NCBI RefSeq assembly: GCF_002251365.1
Contig: NZ_NPJH01000079.1
Location: 1 to 64,000 of the forward strand
Direction: 5' to 3'
Source of the DNA: Prevotella sp. P3-122
GTDB lineage: Bacteria; Bacteroidota; Bacteroidia; Bacteroidales; Bacteroidaceae
DNA length: 64,000 nt
The notes under the pieces are model-generated. The model did no database searches. It saw only the letters and a list, made by a program, of their open reading frames with translations, and was not told where the DNA came from. The translations under genes and the position numbers were made by a program. Shown here piece after piece: positions 33,949 to 44,753 of the stretch (positions are counted from its first letter, which is position 1; each line of letters begins with the position of its first letter).

Positions 33949-36900
33949 ATGAGAGAGAAAATAGACTGCTTCCTGCCCTGCGCAGACATTGCAGACCTCG
34001 CCGAGACCATAGGCGACCTTTCGGCAAGCAAAACCGTACAGCACATACACCTGCTGACGGGCGACGCCACCAACATCAACAATATACCCCAGGGAGTGGA
34101 ACTCCTGGAGACAAGACACCCCCTGAGCACTGATGCCATACTGCAAATTGCGGAACGGACAGATGCGGAATACGTGCTCATAAGCACCAAGCCCACACCC
34201 GTGAGGCTGGGACAGCACTCGCTGGAGAGATTTCTGCGAGTGGCCGCCGACGCCAACGCCGCCATGGTATACAGCGACCACTACTCTGTGGTGGAGGGAA
34301 CTGTGGTCAGACATCCCGTCATCGATTACCAGAAAGGCAGCGTCCGCGATGACTTCGACTTCGGACAGCTCGTACTCGTCAACGCCTCCCTGCTCCACGA
34401 GTACGCCGCCACCCCACCCGCCCACAAATATGCACATGCCGGACTCTACGACCTTAGGCTGTTCCTGAGCCGCAAGGGAGAGATTTTCCACATCAACGAA
34501 TACCTGTACACGGAGGAGGAGCTGGACAACCGCAAGAGCGGAGAGAAGCAGTTCGACTACGTGAACCCGAGAAACCGGGCCGTACAGGAGGAGATGGAGC
34601 AGGCCGTCACTCACCATCTGGCCGAAACGGGAGCCATAGTGGACACATACTTCTGCAAGGTGCCCGACTTCGACGAGCAGGACTTCGATTACGAGGCATC
34701 GGTGGTAATCCCCGTATTCAACCGCTCGCGCACCATTGCCGATGCCGTAGGCTCGGCGCTGTCGCAGAAGACAAACTTCAGATACAACGTCATCGTTGTC
34801 GACAATCATTCTACCGACGGCACCACGGAGATACTCCGGCAGCTGTCAGCCGACGAACGGCTGATACACGTCATACCCACACGCACCGACCTGTGCATAG
34901 GCGGATGCTGGAACACAGCCATAGAGCATGCCAAGTGCGGACGTTTCGCCGTACAGCTGGACAGCGATGACCTGTATTCCTCAGAACATACCCTGCAGCG
35001 CATAGTGGACGCTTTCTACAGACAGAACGCGGCCATGGTGATAGGTAGCTACCGCATGTGCGACTTCAGCCTCAACACCCTTCCGCCGGGACTCATCGAC
35101 CACCGCGAGTGGACCGACGACAACGGCTGCAACAATGCGCTGCGCATAAACGGCCTTGGAGCACCACGCGCATTCTTCACACCACTGGCACGCCAGATCA
35201 GCTTCCCCAACACCAGCTACGGAGAGGACTACGCCATGGGGTTAGCCTTCAGCCGTAGATACCGCATAGGACGCATCTACGACGAGCTATACCTGTGCCG
35301 CCGGTGGGAAGGCAACAGCGACGCCGCGCTGAGCATAGAAAAAGTCAACGCCAACAACACCTACAAGGACAAGCTGCGCACGCTGGAGATTACGGCCAGA
35401 CAGCAGCTGTCGCAGGGTAAGGCCGACATATCCGCCGACAACAAGCTGCAGCGGTTCTTCAACAGGCAGCTGGAGGTATGGGAGGAGACCAACCAGAACT
35501 ACCAGCAGCTGTGCCACGTGAGGAAAAAGTCGCTCGGCGACATTGAGCTGCAGCACAACCCGGCACGAATAGTGTCGACAGGAGCCAGCATAGACAAGGC
35601 CACCATAGACCGGCGTCCGTGCTTCCTATGCTCGAAGAACAGGGATGACAGACAGATGGCAAAAGTGCTCGACTGCGGACTGGAACTGCTCGTCAACCCC
35701 TTCCCCATCCTTCCCATGCACTTCACCCTGCCCACATGCAAGCACCAGCCACAGGATGTCAGGCTACTCTATGGCAGCATCTACTGCCTGCTCGGGCACT
35801 TCCCCGAGATAATGGTGTTCTACAACGGTCCGCGGTGCGGGGCGTCGGCGCCCGACCATGCCCACCTGCAGGCAGGCACATCGGGACTGCTGCCTCTGCA
35901 GGCATGCTGGCAGCGGCTGTGCAGAAGCCTTGAGCCTGTGTGTACGGAGGATGACGGAGCACAACTGTCATATATTACCGAATACACCGTACCGGCTTTC
36001 GCCATACAAAGCCGCACCCAGCAGGCTGGCGAGAAACTATTCAACACCCTGCTCAATGCCATGCCGACAGCCGACGGCGACACGGAGCCGATGATGAACA
36101 TCGTGGCATGGAGGACCGACGACACGTACACAAGCATCGTCTTCCCACGCCGCAAGCACAGGCCAGACTGCTATTTCGCCGAGGGCAAGCAGAAGGTGCT
36201 GGCATCACCGGGCGCACTCGACATGGCCGGACTGCTAATACTGCCACGAAGCGAGGATTTCGACAACATGACACAGCAGACGGCTGAGGACATTCTGAGA
36301 GAGGTGGCCGCAACGAGGCAGCAGGCAAAGGAGATTGCCGGAAGAATAAAAGACGGACTGCAGACTGGCAGGGAGATGCCAATGATGGAAAGAGAGCCAC
36401 AGGTATGCGTGGGACTGGCAAGTACGGAAACCATAAAATTCACTCTCAACGGGCCACACCTTGCAAAAGGCGAGGAACTGACTGGCACGCAAGAGGTGAC
36501 CTTCGCAGAAGGAGGACTGCTGTGGAACGGCAACTCCTACCGCGAGCTGCTGTTCTCGCCTGTTGACAAGACGGCATCCTTCTCCATAGAGGACATCACA
36601 ATAGGCATCGACTTCCACTGGGAGCGCAAGCAGACGCTAACCTACCGTGGCGCACTAAGGCTCGTGGTTGAGGAAGACAAGATATGCGCCATCAACGAGC
36701 TGCCCGTGGAGAGCTATCTGGAAAGCGTCATATCGAGCGAGATGAGAGCCACGTCATCACCCGAGCTGCTCAAGGCACACGCCGTAATCTCACGCAGCTG
36801 GCTGCTGGCACAGATGGAGAAAAGGCACAGGCAGCAGGAGAGCGGCAACAGCTTCTTCTCGTTCGTCAAGGGCGACGATATGCTCATCAGATGGTATGAC

Positions 36901-37701
36901 CGCGAGGACCACACCATCTTCGACGTATGCGCCGACGACCACTGCCAGCGCTATCAGGGCATAACCATGGAGACAAGCCCGCACGTGGCAAAGGCCGTAA
37001 GGCAGACCAGGGGGCAGGTGCTCACATCAGAAGGAGACATCTGCGACGCGCGCTTCTCCAAATGCTGCGGAGGAGCTACCGAGGAGTTCCAGTTCTGCTG
37101 GGAAGACACGCCGAAGAGCTACCTCAAGGCCATAGCCGACAACAGCAACGAGAACACTCTGCCCGACCTCACCATAGAGGAGAACGCCGAGAAATGGATA
37201 AGGACTTCGCCCGACGCCTTCTGCAACACCGCCGACAGGCAAGTGCTCACGCAAGTGCTCAACGACTACGACCAGGAAACGACCGACTTCTACCGCTGGA
37301 CCGTAGAGTACACCAACAAGGAAATCAGGGACCTCATTGCCGAGAAACTGAAAACAGACCTTGGCGACATCGTCGACCTGATACCATTGGAGAGAGGACG
37401 GAGCGGACGGATTTCCAAGCTGAGGATTGTCGGAACGCAACGCACGTTCACCATAGGCAAAGAACTCGAGATAAGGCGCGTACTGAGCAAGACCCACCTC
37501 TACAGCTCCGCCTTCGTCGTCGACAAGCTCGACTTCACCAACGGCGTGCCGTCGGCCATCAGGCTCACGGGGGCTGGATGGGGGCACGGAGTAGGACTGT
37601 GCCAGATCGGTGCCGCCGTCATGGGCGAGAAAGGCTTCTCCTACGACGAGATATTGCTACACTACTATTCCGGCGCCCGGATAACGACGCTATACAAATA
37701 G
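33949..37701 (+). CDS. Glycosyltransferase / HIT-like phosphorylase / SpoIID fusion protein
   Basis: This 1250-residue protein has no signal peptide. Residues 1-245 resemble a degenerate GT-A domain ([14 protein letters not shown]). Residues 248-480 are a GT2 glycosyltransferase ([17 protein letters not shown], then QLDSDDLYS with the metal-binding DSD near 338). Residues 545-800 look like an Ap4A-phosphorylase/GalT-type HIT domain ([32 protein letters not shown] near 636); I recall this as DUF4922. Residues 900-1250 are a SpoIID/LytB domain ([31 protein letters not shown]), a peptidoglycan-cleaving fold. An AmpG-like permease follows 40 bp later. The substrate is unknown. Lack of a signal peptide is odd for a SpoIID domain. 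Confidence 0.85.
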   Translation: MREKIDCFLPCADIADLAETIGDLSASKTVQHIHLLTGDATNINNIPQGVELLETRHPLSTDAILQIAERTDAEYVLISTKPTPVRLGQHSLERFLRVAADANAAMVYSDHYSVVEGTVVRHPVIDYQKGSVRDDFDFGQLVLVNASLLHEYAATPPAHKYAHAGLYDLRLFLSRKGEIFHINEYLYTEEELDNRKSGEKQFDYVNPRNRAVQEEMEQAVTHHLAETGAIVDTYFCKVPDFDEQDFDYEASVVIPVFNRSRTIADAVGSALSQKTNFRYNVIVVDNHSTDGTTEILRQLSADERLIHVIPTRTDLCIGGCWNTAIEHAKCGRFAVQLDSDDLYSSEHTLQRIVDAFYRQNAAMVIGSYRMCDFSLNTLPPGLIDHREWTDDNGCNNALRINGLGAPRAFFTPLARQISFPNTSYGEDYAMGLAFSRRYRIGRIYDELYLCRRWEGNSDAALSIEKVNANNTYKDKLRTLEITARQQLSQGKADISADNKLQRFFNRQLEVWEETNQNYQQLCHVRKKSLGDIELQHNPARIVSTGASIDKATIDRRPCFLCSKNRDDRQMAKVLDCGLELLVNPFPILPMHFTLPTCKHQPQDVRLLYGSIYCLLGHFPEIMVFYNGPRCGASAPDHAHLQAGTSGLLPLQACWQRLCRSLEPVCTEDDGAQLSYITEYTVPAFAIQSRTQQAGEKLFNTLLNAMPTADGDTEPMMNIVAWRTDDTYTSIVFPRRKHRPDCYFAEGKQKVLASPGALDMAGLLILPRSEDFDNMTQQTAEDILREVAATRQQAKEIAGRIKDGLQTGREMPMMEREPQVCVGLASTETIKFTLNGPHLAKGEELTGTQEVTFAEGGLLWNGNSYRELLFSPVDKTASFSIEDITIGIDFHWERKQTLTYRGALRLVVEEDKICAINELPVESYLESVISSEMRATSSPELLKAHAVISRSWLLAQMEKRHRQQESGNSFFSFVKGDDMLIRWYDREDHTIFDVCADDHCQRYQGITMETSPHVAKAVRQTRGQVLTSEGDICDARFSKCCGGATEEFQFCWEDTPKSYLKAIADNSNENTLPDLTIEENAEKWIRTSPDAFCNTADRQVLTQVLNDYDQETTDFYRWTVEYTNKEIRDLIAEKLKTDLGDIVDLIPLERGRSGRISKLRIVGTQRTFTIGKELEIRRVLSKTHLYSSAFVVDKLDFTNGVPSAIRLTGAGWGHGVGLCQIGAAVMGEKGFSYDEILLHYYSGARITTLYK

Positions 37702-37741
37702 CTCCACATCTGGCCTGCCCGCTTAGCCGCCAACAGAGAAC

Positions 37742-39031
37742 ATGATATATAAGTCAAGACAAAACCCAATGGCATGGGTGCCGACACTATACTTCTGCAA
37801 GGGACTGCCCTACGTCATACTGATGACCGTTTCGCTGGTGCTCTACAAGCAGATGGGACTCACCAACGCCGAGACCACATTCTATACCGCATGGCTACAC
37901 CTGCCATGGGTGCTGAAGCCCATGTGGCAACCGTTTGTCGCACAGAAGGGCATGCTCCGGTGGTGGATTCTCGGCAGCGAGATACTCACGGGAGCCGCAC
38001 TCGCAGGCGTGGCCCTCACGCTGCCAGCCCCATTCTGCCTGCAGGCATCGCTGGCACTATTCTGGCTCGCAGCGTTCTCGTGCGCCGTACACAACTACGC
38101 TGCCGACGAGCTGTTCCTCCGGACACAAGGGCCACGCCATACCCCCGTCTACTGGACACGCACCGTCTTCTACCGTCTGGCCACATTCACAGCACAGGGC
38201 ATTCTGGTGATGATGGCCGGCAACCTGCAGGTGGTATACCGTGGCAGCATGGGCTACTCCTGGAGCCTCGTGCTTTATGGCGTGGCTGGACTGTCGGTGC
38301 TGCTGTGGATATACCACGGGCTGTCGGTGCCGGCAGAGAAGCGGCGCAGCATATACCGCATAACCAGCAGGCGGAGCATCGCACAGACGATTGGCGAGGC
38401 CGCCGACACCACGAGGCTGTTCTTCCGCAAGCCCGCCGTAGCTACTGCAACACTCTTCATGCTGCTCTACAGGCTTCCCGAGGGACTGCTGTCGAAGGTG
38501 TCAGTACTATTCCTCATCGATGCCTCCCACAGGGGAGGGCTCGGACTGTCGCCACAGGAGTATGGCCTCGTAGCAGGCACCGTCGCCGTGGCAGGACTGT
38601 CGCTCGGAGGAGTGCTCGGCGCAATGGCTATGGTCAGGGGCGGACTGCGCCGGTGGCTTTGGCCCATGGCCGCAGCAATGTCGCTGCCCAACATAGTGTA
38701 TCTCTATCTCAGCCATGCACTGCCCGGTAACCTGATGTCCATAGCCCTATGCCTCTTCGTCGAGCAGTTGGGCTACGGATTTGGCTTCGTCGCCTATATG
38801 ATGTTCATCAAGCGCTACGTGTCCGGTTACCTCAAGGCACCCCACCTCACTCTCGCCAAGTCGCTCATGGCTCTGTCCATGATGTTACCGGGCATGCTCT
38901 CAGGATGGGCGCAGACCATGACTGGCTACCGCGACTACTTCCTGCTCGTAGTACTTAGCGGCATAGCCACCATCATCGTGACTTGGATGGCAAGCAGGGA
39001 AATCAAGAAAACGAAAACAGGCTGGGCATAA
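37742..39031 (+). CDS. AmpG-like MFS permease
   Basis: This 429-residue major-facilitator protein has about twelve helices. The start (NPMAWVPTLYFCKGLPYVILM) and LHLPWVLKPMWQPFV fit the AmpG/SLC33 branch that imports anhydro-muropeptides from peptidoglycan turnover; YVSGYLKAPHLTLAKSLMAL near residue 360 is also typical. It follows the SpoIID fusion gene by 40 bp and is probably cotranscribed. Together they suggest cell-wall turnover, but the substrate is inferred. Confidence 0.82.
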   Translation: MIYKSRQNPMAWVPTLYFCKGLPYVILMTVSLVLYKQMGLTNAETTFYTAWLHLPWVLKPMWQPFVAQKGMLRWWILGSEILTGAALAGVALTLPAPFCLQASLALFWLAAFSCAVHNYAADELFLRTQGPRHTPVYWTRTVFYRLATFTAQGILVMMAGNLQVVYRGSMGYSWSLVLYGVAGLSVLLWIYHGLSVPAEKRRSIYRITSRRSIAQTIGEAADTTRLFFRKPAVATATLFMLLYRLPEGLLSKVSVLFLIDASHRGGLGLSPQEYGLVAGTVAVAGLSLGGVLGAMAMVRGGLRRWLWPMAAAMSLPNIVYLYLSHALPGNLMSIALCLFVEQLGYGFGFVAYMMFIKRYVSGYLKAPHLTLAKSLMALSMMLPGMLSGWAQTMTGYRDYFLLVVLSGIATIIVTWMASREIKKTKTGWA

Positions 39032-39055
39032 GTTGCGCCAGCCTGCTTTCGTCCG

Positions 39056-42013
39056 TCAATCTATCATCATCGGGCCGCCAAATCCACCGCCTCCGCGACG
39101 GCTGCCACCCATTCTTTGTCTTTGTCCTCCAGGTCCCATTCCCGGACCATCCATGAATTTCATTTCCTGTCTTGCCTCCTTGCTTCCGAAAATGTTCAAT
39201 TTGTAGTTGACATGCAGCATGACATACGAGTTGATGGAGTTGTATTCGGTATCGCTTCTCTGCATGGCATTGATGGAGCGCGAGAAGTTGCTCTGCTGTC
39301 CGAGAATATCGTAGAACTGCAGCATCACCACGAGTGGCTTGCCCTTGAGGAAGCCCTGCGAGAGCTGTGTGTTCCACACCAGCTCGTTGGTGTTCATGGA
39401 GTTGTCGTTATATCCCCTGCGGCTCTTCTCGTGAATGTCCGTTGACAGCGACGTGCCCCACGGCAGAGTGATGTTGACGTTTGCGCCATACGAGAACTGC
39501 CATGTATCGAGGTTGCTCTGCTCCTGCAGCTTGTTGCGTGAGTGGTTGTAGTTGAGCGAGCCGTCAAGCTCCACCTCTAACCAGTCGTTGCGATAGCTTC
39601 CCGAGAGCCTCTCGTTGATGCCGAGAGTCTTTGTTATGTTCTTCTGCGAGTCCGACTTTCTGTCTAACGACACATAGCCTACATTGTTAGCGAAGGATGC
39701 GTCAGACCAGGTATTGACGTTCCAGTGTCCGGCCGAGTCGAGCGGGGTGTTGAACATCAGTCCTCCATTGAGGTTCCAGTTGCCGTTGATGTTCTCCGGT
39801 CTGGTGGTCTGTCCACCTGTTGTCTCGTCGTAGGTAACCTTTCTTGCCACGGAGTTGCGTGTGGTGCTGAACCTGACGTTCGCCATTACTGTCTGCATTG
39901 TTTTCTCGAAATAGCCTCTGAACGTAGCGTTAAGGTTGTTAGTGAACGACGGTTTCAGTCCCGGGTTACCCTTGGTGATGTTGAGTGGGTTACTGTCGTC
40001 GGTGATGTCGACAAGGTCGGTCATGCTCGGCTGCGACGTAGTACCGCGATAGCGTATGCGCAGATTGGTAACCTTGTTGAACCTGTAGCGGAAGTCGAGT
40101 GTAGGGGCGACGTTGAGGACGTGCCTTACGGTATCTATGTATTTGCCCTGATAGTCCTGAGTGAAGTCGGATGACTGTGGCTGCAGCATCACGCCCGTGC
40201 TGAAGTTGAATTTCTCCCTAATCATCCTGAACATCAGCTCGATGTCGTGCGTATAGTTCTTGTACTGCGAGTACCGGCTAAGCTCCTCGTCGTAATAATC
40301 CCCGATGGGACTGCCGAGCCTGTCAAGATATCCGTTCCAGTTGCGGTAGGTGTTGCTAACCCCTTCGAAGAAGTTCTCGCCCATGTTGCTGAAGTCGTAT
40401 GTTGAGCGCTGGCTCTTTGAATAGCTGTAGGTGAACTTGTAGCTCAGCTGCAGGAAGGTGGCCTTCCAGAGCGGCTCGCTGTAGGTGGCCTGTGCGCTGT
40501 AGTTGTAGTTCTTGGACGGCGTGAGGTTATAGCGGTTGGTCTGGTATGTGGAGTCGTTGCCCAAGGCATCGGTTATCTGGTATAGATGCACGTTGTTGGT
40601 AGTGAGGCTCTTGTTGTTGGAGTCGGTGTATTTTGCGTTGAGCTGCACGGTAACGTTGCGTCCCTTGTTGCCAAGTTTCCTGTTGTACTGGAACATTGCG
40701 CCATAGGAGTTGCTGGAGCTGTTGCTCAGCGAGGTGTTGTTGCGGCTGTTCACCATCAGGCTATCCTTGTCCATGATGTCGAAAGCCTCTTGTGAGAGAG
40801 GGTCTGTGACATACAGGTACGGGTCGTCGGCAAACGATGCCGACGCGCTTGCCGAGCGGCTGTCTGATGACGAGTGTGAGAATGTTGGCCGGAACATGAT
40901 GTTTGTCATGGTGTCGGGCGTCCACTCCACCCTTGCCTGCGCGTTCCAGCTGTCGCTCCTGCTGTAGTTTTGCGACAGGCTGTTGCTGAACGACTTTGCC
41001 GTAGAGACGAAGTTCTCGCTGGAGTTCTTGGTCAGCTGGTCGCCGTCATTATGATTCCACCTTACGCTACCATTGAGCTTGATGACATCCTTCTTCTCGT
41101 AGTTGAAGTTTGCTCCCAGCATCTTGCTCGAGTTGAGTCCGTTGTTGCCCCTGCCGAAGCCTCCTCCACGTCCGCCAAATCCTCTGTCGCTGACATTATT
41201 GGCCGAGGCGAAGCCCATGACGCGTGCCTCAGAGTTGAAGTGCGCACCCATAAGACGCGCGGAATATCTGTCCTCGGTGCCGACGCCTACGTCGGAATTG
41301 GAGAAGAAACCCTTGTTCATGCCCTTCTTCAGTCCAAAGTCGAGCACCGTCTCCTCGTTTCCGTCGTTGATGCCGGTCACCCTTGCCAGGTCGCTCTTCT
41401 CGTCGTAGGCCTTTACTTTCTCTACGATGGATGTCGGAAGGTTCTTCATGGCGGTCTGGGTGTCACCCGTCATAAACTCCTTGCCGTCGACAAGGATTTT
41501 CTTCACCTCCTTGCCGTTGATGGTAATCTTTCCGTCGTCGTCGACCTGCGCTCCCGGCAACCGCTTCACCAGTTCCTCTATGGTGGAGCCTTCGGGTGTG
41601 CGGTATGCCGCGCTATTATATATAAAGGTGTCTTCCTTCACCGTAACCTTCAGTGCCTGTGCCGTTACCTGTGTTTCCTTGAGCATGATGGCATCGGCAG
41701 TCATCTGGACAGTCCCCATGGCGAGGTCGTTGTCCTTCTCCATCATGAGTTTCTTGACGGACGTGATATAGCCTATGCTGGAGATTTTCAGCAGGTAGGC
41801 CCCACTCTTGGGAGCGGCTATGGAGAACTCGCCCTTCTCGTTGGTAACTCCGCCGGTAACGAACGTACTGTCGGCGGTAAGCAGCTGCACTGTGGTCTGT
41901 ACCATTGGCTCCTTGGTTTCCTTGTCTACAAGGCGACCCGTGATAGTTCTGTTCTGCGCCATCGCCGTCATTGCCATGACAGCCATCAGCGCCAAAAATA
42001 TGATTTTCTTCAT
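39056..42013 (-). CDS. Outer-membrane beta-barrel protein with carboxypeptidase-like domain
   Basis: This 985-residue protein of the TonB-receptor-like OMP_b-brl_3 family begins with a signal peptide (MKKIIFLALMAVMAMTAMAQ), then a carboxypeptidase-regulatory-like domain (RTITGRLVDKETKEPM, residues 22-100), a plug domain (about 120-240, with RLPGAQVDDDGKITINGKEV) and a large barrel. There is no clear TonB box, and no SusD partner lies nearby. The C-terminus is Gly/Arg/Met-rich (GGSRRGGGGFGGPMMID), atypical for a barrel. Cargo unknown. Confidence 0.88.
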   Translation of the reverse strand: MKKIIFLALMAVMAMTAMAQNRTITGRLVDKETKEPMVQTTVQLLTADSTFVTGGVTNEKGEFSIAAPKSGAYLLKISSIGYITSVKKLMMEKDNDLAMGTVQMTADAIMLKETQVTAQALKVTVKEDTFIYNSAAYRTPEGSTIEELVKRLPGAQVDDDGKITINGKEVKKILVDGKEFMTGDTQTAMKNLPTSIVEKVKAYDEKSDLARVTGINDGNEETVLDFGLKKGMNKGFFSNSDVGVGTEDRYSARLMGAHFNSEARVMGFASANNVSDRGFGGRGGGFGRGNNGLNSSKMLGANFNYEKKDVIKLNGSVRWNHNDGDQLTKNSSENFVSTAKSFSNSLSQNYSRSDSWNAQARVEWTPDTMTNIMFRPTFSHSSSDSRSASASASFADDPYLYVTDPLSQEAFDIMDKDSLMVNSRNNTSLSNSSSNSYGAMFQYNRKLGNKGRNVTVQLNAKYTDSNNKSLTTNNVHLYQITDALGNDSTYQTNRYNLTPSKNYNYSAQATYSEPLWKATFLQLSYKFTYSYSKSQRSTYDFSNMGENFFEGVSNTYRNWNGYLDRLGSPIGDYYDEELSRYSQYKNYTHDIELMFRMIREKFNFSTGVMLQPQSSDFTQDYQGKYIDTVRHVLNVAPTLDFRYRFNKVTNLRIRYRGTTSQPSMTDLVDITDDSNPLNITKGNPGLKPSFTNNLNATFRGYFEKTMQTVMANVRFSTTRNSVARKVTYDETTGGQTTRPENINGNWNLNGGLMFNTPLDSAGHWNVNTWSDASFANNVGYVSLDRKSDSQKNITKTLGINERLSGSYRNDWLEVELDGSLNYNHSRNKLQEQSNLDTWQFSYGANVNITLPWGTSLSTDIHEKSRRGYNDNSMNTNELVWNTQLSQGFLKGKPLVVMLQFYDILGQQSNFSRSINAMQRSDTEYNSINSYVMLHVNYKLNIFGSKEARQEMKFMDGPGMGPGGQRQRMGGSRRGGGGFGGPMMID

Positions 42014-42214
42014 GTGTGTTGGTGATTACGGCTTCAATACTGTGCGTGGTAATAGATACGCACCTGTAATAGTAGACGGAGAAAACGCCATTAGGTTTAA
42101 CCATAACAGAAAAAAAAGCATTTTTCATGTTTCACCTATATATATATTATAATGTATAGGCACTCTTTTATTATATTTTCTCACATTTATGCACCCGTTC
42201 TCATAAATTTGTTG

Positions 42215-42222
42215 TATCTTTG
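42215..42222 (+). promoter_or_regulatory. -7 box of the aroB promoter
   Basis: TATCTTTG lies 72 bp before the aroB start. No clean TTG at the -33 position. Confidence 0.6.
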
Positions 42223-42294
42223 CAATAACACCACAAATATCATGGCATAAAGCCTTGACATGTATAATCACGAACCATACGTTATACAGAAGAT

Positions 42295-43341
42295 ATGAAA
42301 CAGGGAATTGTTATTTCTGGAAATCTTGAGAGAGAACTGGCACTGGCCTTGGCCGAATGTGAGCATGACAAGCTCTTTGTACTTGCAGATACCGTCACGT
42401 CGGAGCTGTGCTGGCCTGTGATAAAGGACTATCTTGTGATGAGGGGCGCAAAGCTTATCGTTATAGGGAACTCAGACACCTGCAAGACTGTCGGCACCCT
42501 GACTGACGTATGGAAAGAACTTGGCGACAACGGAGCGTCACGACACTCGTGCCTCATCAACCTCGGCGGAGGCATGGTTACCGACCTTGGCGGATTTGCC
42601 GCGTCTACATTCAAGCGGGGCATCAACTTCATCAACATTCCGACAACCCTGCTCGCCATGGTCGACGCATCGGTGGGAGGAAAGACGGGCATCAACTTCA
42701 ACGGTCTGAAAAACGAGGTTGGAGTATTCAGTGAGGCACGCTACGTTATTCTCGACACCAGTTTCCTGAAGACACTCGATGACGACAACATGCGCTCCGG
42801 ATATGCCGAGATGCTGAAGCACGGACTAATCTCCGACGAGGCCCACTGGGCGGAGCTGGTCGGCTTCCCGCTCGACAGTCCCGACCTGCCGCGACTGCAG
42901 CAGATGGTAGCACGGTCGGTGCAGATAAAGGAGAACATTGTTGCCGAAGACCCTCACGAGAAGGGCATACGCAAGGCACTGAACCTTGGCCACACCTTCG
43001 GCCACGCTTTCGAGTCATGGGCTTTGCGACGCACACCCGTGCTGCACGGCCACGCCGTAGCCTGCGGACTGGTATGCGAGCTGTATCTCAGCAGCATCAA
43101 GACGGGATTTCCCGCTGACAGGCTGAGGCAGACGGTGAATTTCATCCACGACTACTACCCACGGCTCGCCATTACGTGCGAGGACTACGGAGAGCTGATA
43201 GAGCTTATGACCCACGACAAGAAGAATGCCGACGGCATAATAAATTTCACGCTACTGGGTGGAATAGGCGACATAAGAATTAACCAGACTGCAACAAAAG
43301 AGGAGATTATGGAGGCACTGGACTTCTACAGGGAAGGATGA
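42295..43341 (+). CDS. aroB: 3-dehydroquinate synthase
   Basis: AroB converts DAHP to 3-dehydroquinate, the second shikimate step, with NAD+ and a divalent metal. At 348 residues it has family length. Motifs: LGGGMVTDLGGFAASTFKRG, NIPTTLLAMVDASVGGKTG near residue 103, and the metal ligands in NLGHTFGHAFE near residue 230. The start MKQGIVISG follows the promoter by 72 bp. A composite repeat and a GH43 gene follow. Confidence 0.96.
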   Translation: MKQGIVISGNLERELALALAECEHDKLFVLADTVTSELCWPVIKDYLVMRGAKLIVIGNSDTCKTVGTLTDVWKELGDNGASRHSCLINLGGGMVTDLGGFAASTFKRGINFINIPTTLLAMVDASVGGKTGINFNGLKNEVGVFSEARYVILDTSFLKTLDDDNMRSGYAEMLKHGLISDEAHWAELVGFPLDSPDLPRLQQMVARSVQIKENIVAEDPHEKGIRKALNLGHTFGHAFESWALRRTPVLHGHAVACGLVCELYLSSIKTGFPADRLRQTVNFIHDYYPRLAITCEDYGELIELMTHDKKNADGIINFTLLGGIGDIRINQTATKEEIMEALDFYREG

Positions 43342-43359
43342 GCATGCCGAAGTATGCAA

Positions 43360-43421
43360 GGAGATAGAGGAGATAGAGAGGATCCCTTCGACCTCAGTCC
43401 TTCGACCTTCAACCCTCGACC
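43360..43421 (+). repeat. Composite repeat: GGAGATAGAG units then TTCGACC units
   Basis: GGAGATAGAGGAGATAGAG is followed by TTCGACCTCAGTCC, TTCGACCTTCAACC and CTCGACC. The order and composition match the minus-strand copy in the menD-menB gap. It lies in the aroB-GH43 intergenic stretch. Confidence 0.75.
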
Positions 43422-43471
43422 GCAAGACTTAAATAAACAACAGAACAACAAAAACAAAAACTAAAAGACCA

Positions 43472-44530
43472 ATGAAACTTAGGTATTACGCAATGGGAGC
43501 ACTGCTGACAATGATGCTCCCCACAATGGCTCAGAAAAGCCAATGCTGCAAGAGCCAATGCTGCAAGAGTACTCTCTACAGTGGTAACCCTATTCTGGCA
43601 GGATTCCATGCCGACCCAGAGGTGCTGTACTCAGAGAAGACGGGCAAATACTACATCTACTCTACCACCGACGGCACACCCGGATGGGGAGGATGGTATT
43701 TCACATGCTTCTCAAGCGATGACCTCACACTGTGGAAATACGAAGGCATAAATCTCAACCTGCCTCGCGACACCAAGTGGGCAAGCGGCAACGCATGGGC
43801 ACCATGCATCATAGAGAAGAAAACAGAGGACGGATATAAATACTATTTCTACTACAGCGGAGAGACTGGTCACGGCAAAGCCATAGGAGTGGCCATCAGC
43901 GACTCGCCGACCGGCCCGTTCGCCGACTTCGGAAAGCCTATCGTCGACCACAGGCCTAAGGGACAGAAGCACGGACAACAGATTGACGTTGACGTATTCC
44001 AGGATCCCGACAACGGCAAATGCTACCTCTACTGGGGCAACGGCTACATGGCTGGCGCAGAGCTTAATGACGACATGACAAGCATAAAGCCAGAAACAGA
44101 GACCCTGATGACTCCACAGGGAGGAACGCTTCAGGACTATGCCTATCGTGAGGCACCATACGTGTTCAAGCGCAACGGACTGTATTATTTTCTCTGGAGC
44201 GTTGACGATACGGGCGCTGCCAACTATCACGTAGCCTACGGCACAAGCACATCGCCTTTAGGCCCCATAACGGTTGCAGAAAACCCCGTAATACTGATAC
44301 AGGACGCAGAGAACGAAATCTACGGCACTGCCCACAACAGCGTTCTGCAGATACCGGGCAAGGACGAATGGTATATCGTTTACCACCGCATCAACAAGAA
44401 TTACATAGAGCGCGACAAACAACCCGGCATTCACCGCGAGGTGTGCATCGACAAGATGGAGTTCAACGCCGACGGAACCATCAAGCCTACAAAGCCCACG
44501 AAGAAAGGCGTGAGGGCATTGAGGAAGTAA
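43472..44530 (+). CDS. Secreted GH43-family glycoside hydrolase
   Basis: This 352-residue enzyme probably releases arabinose or xylose (or galactose) from plant or other glycans. A signal peptide (to about residue 20) precedes a repeated CCKSQCCKS-type stretch (KSQ-CCK twice) and then the five-bladed propeller. The three acidic residues of GH43 are visible: Asp in HADPEVLYS near residue 47, Asp in DVDVFQDPDNG near residue 172 and Glu in YREAPYVFKRNG near residue 228. It lacks an accessory binding domain. Exact specificity unknown. Confidence 0.9.
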   Translation: MKLRYYAMGALLTMMLPTMAQKSQCCKSQCCKSTLYSGNPILAGFHADPEVLYSEKTGKYYIYSTTDGTPGWGGWYFTCFSSDDLTLWKYEGINLNLPRDTKWASGNAWAPCIIEKKTEDGYKYYFYYSGETGHGKAIGVAISDSPTGPFADFGKPIVDHRPKGQKHGQQIDVDVFQDPDNGKCYLYWGNGYMAGAELNDDMTSIKPETETLMTPQGGTLQDYAYREAPYVFKRNGLYYFLWSVDDTGAANYHVAYGTSTSPLGPITVAENPVILIQDAENEIYGTAHNSVLQIPGKDEWYIVYHRINKNYIERDKQPGIHREVCIDKMEFNADGTIKPTKPTKKGVRALRK

Positions 44531-44613
44531 AGGGTTATTAGGTTAAGAGTTGGGTATCCTGTTTGATGTGCAAAAAAACAGGCAACCTATTTCTGAAGTT
44601 CATGTAAGTAATT

Positions 44614-44711
44614 GTCGCGCTGTAAGCGCAAAAGCACATAGCCCAGGGTAAAGCGTAGCGACACCCTGGGTTATTTCATGTAGGTGATGGTCGCGCTGTA
44701 AGCGCAAAAGC
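44614..44711 (+). repeat. REP-like palindromic element with duplicated flanks
   Basis: The 22-mer GTCGCGCTGTAAGCGCAAAA(GC) occurs at 44614-44635 and 44690-44711, 76 bp apart, preceded by TCATGTA(A/G)GT. Between them lies a hairpin (CCCAGGGT at 44642-44649, ACCCTGGG at 44663-44670). Similar AGCCCAGGGT hairpins occur as short mobile repeats in Bacteroidota, as I recall. It lies in the GH43-menE convergent gap and may end transcription. Confidence 0.75.
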
Positions 44712-44753
44712 GTAGATAACAGCAGGACAAATAACGCTTTTGCCCTTTCATGG

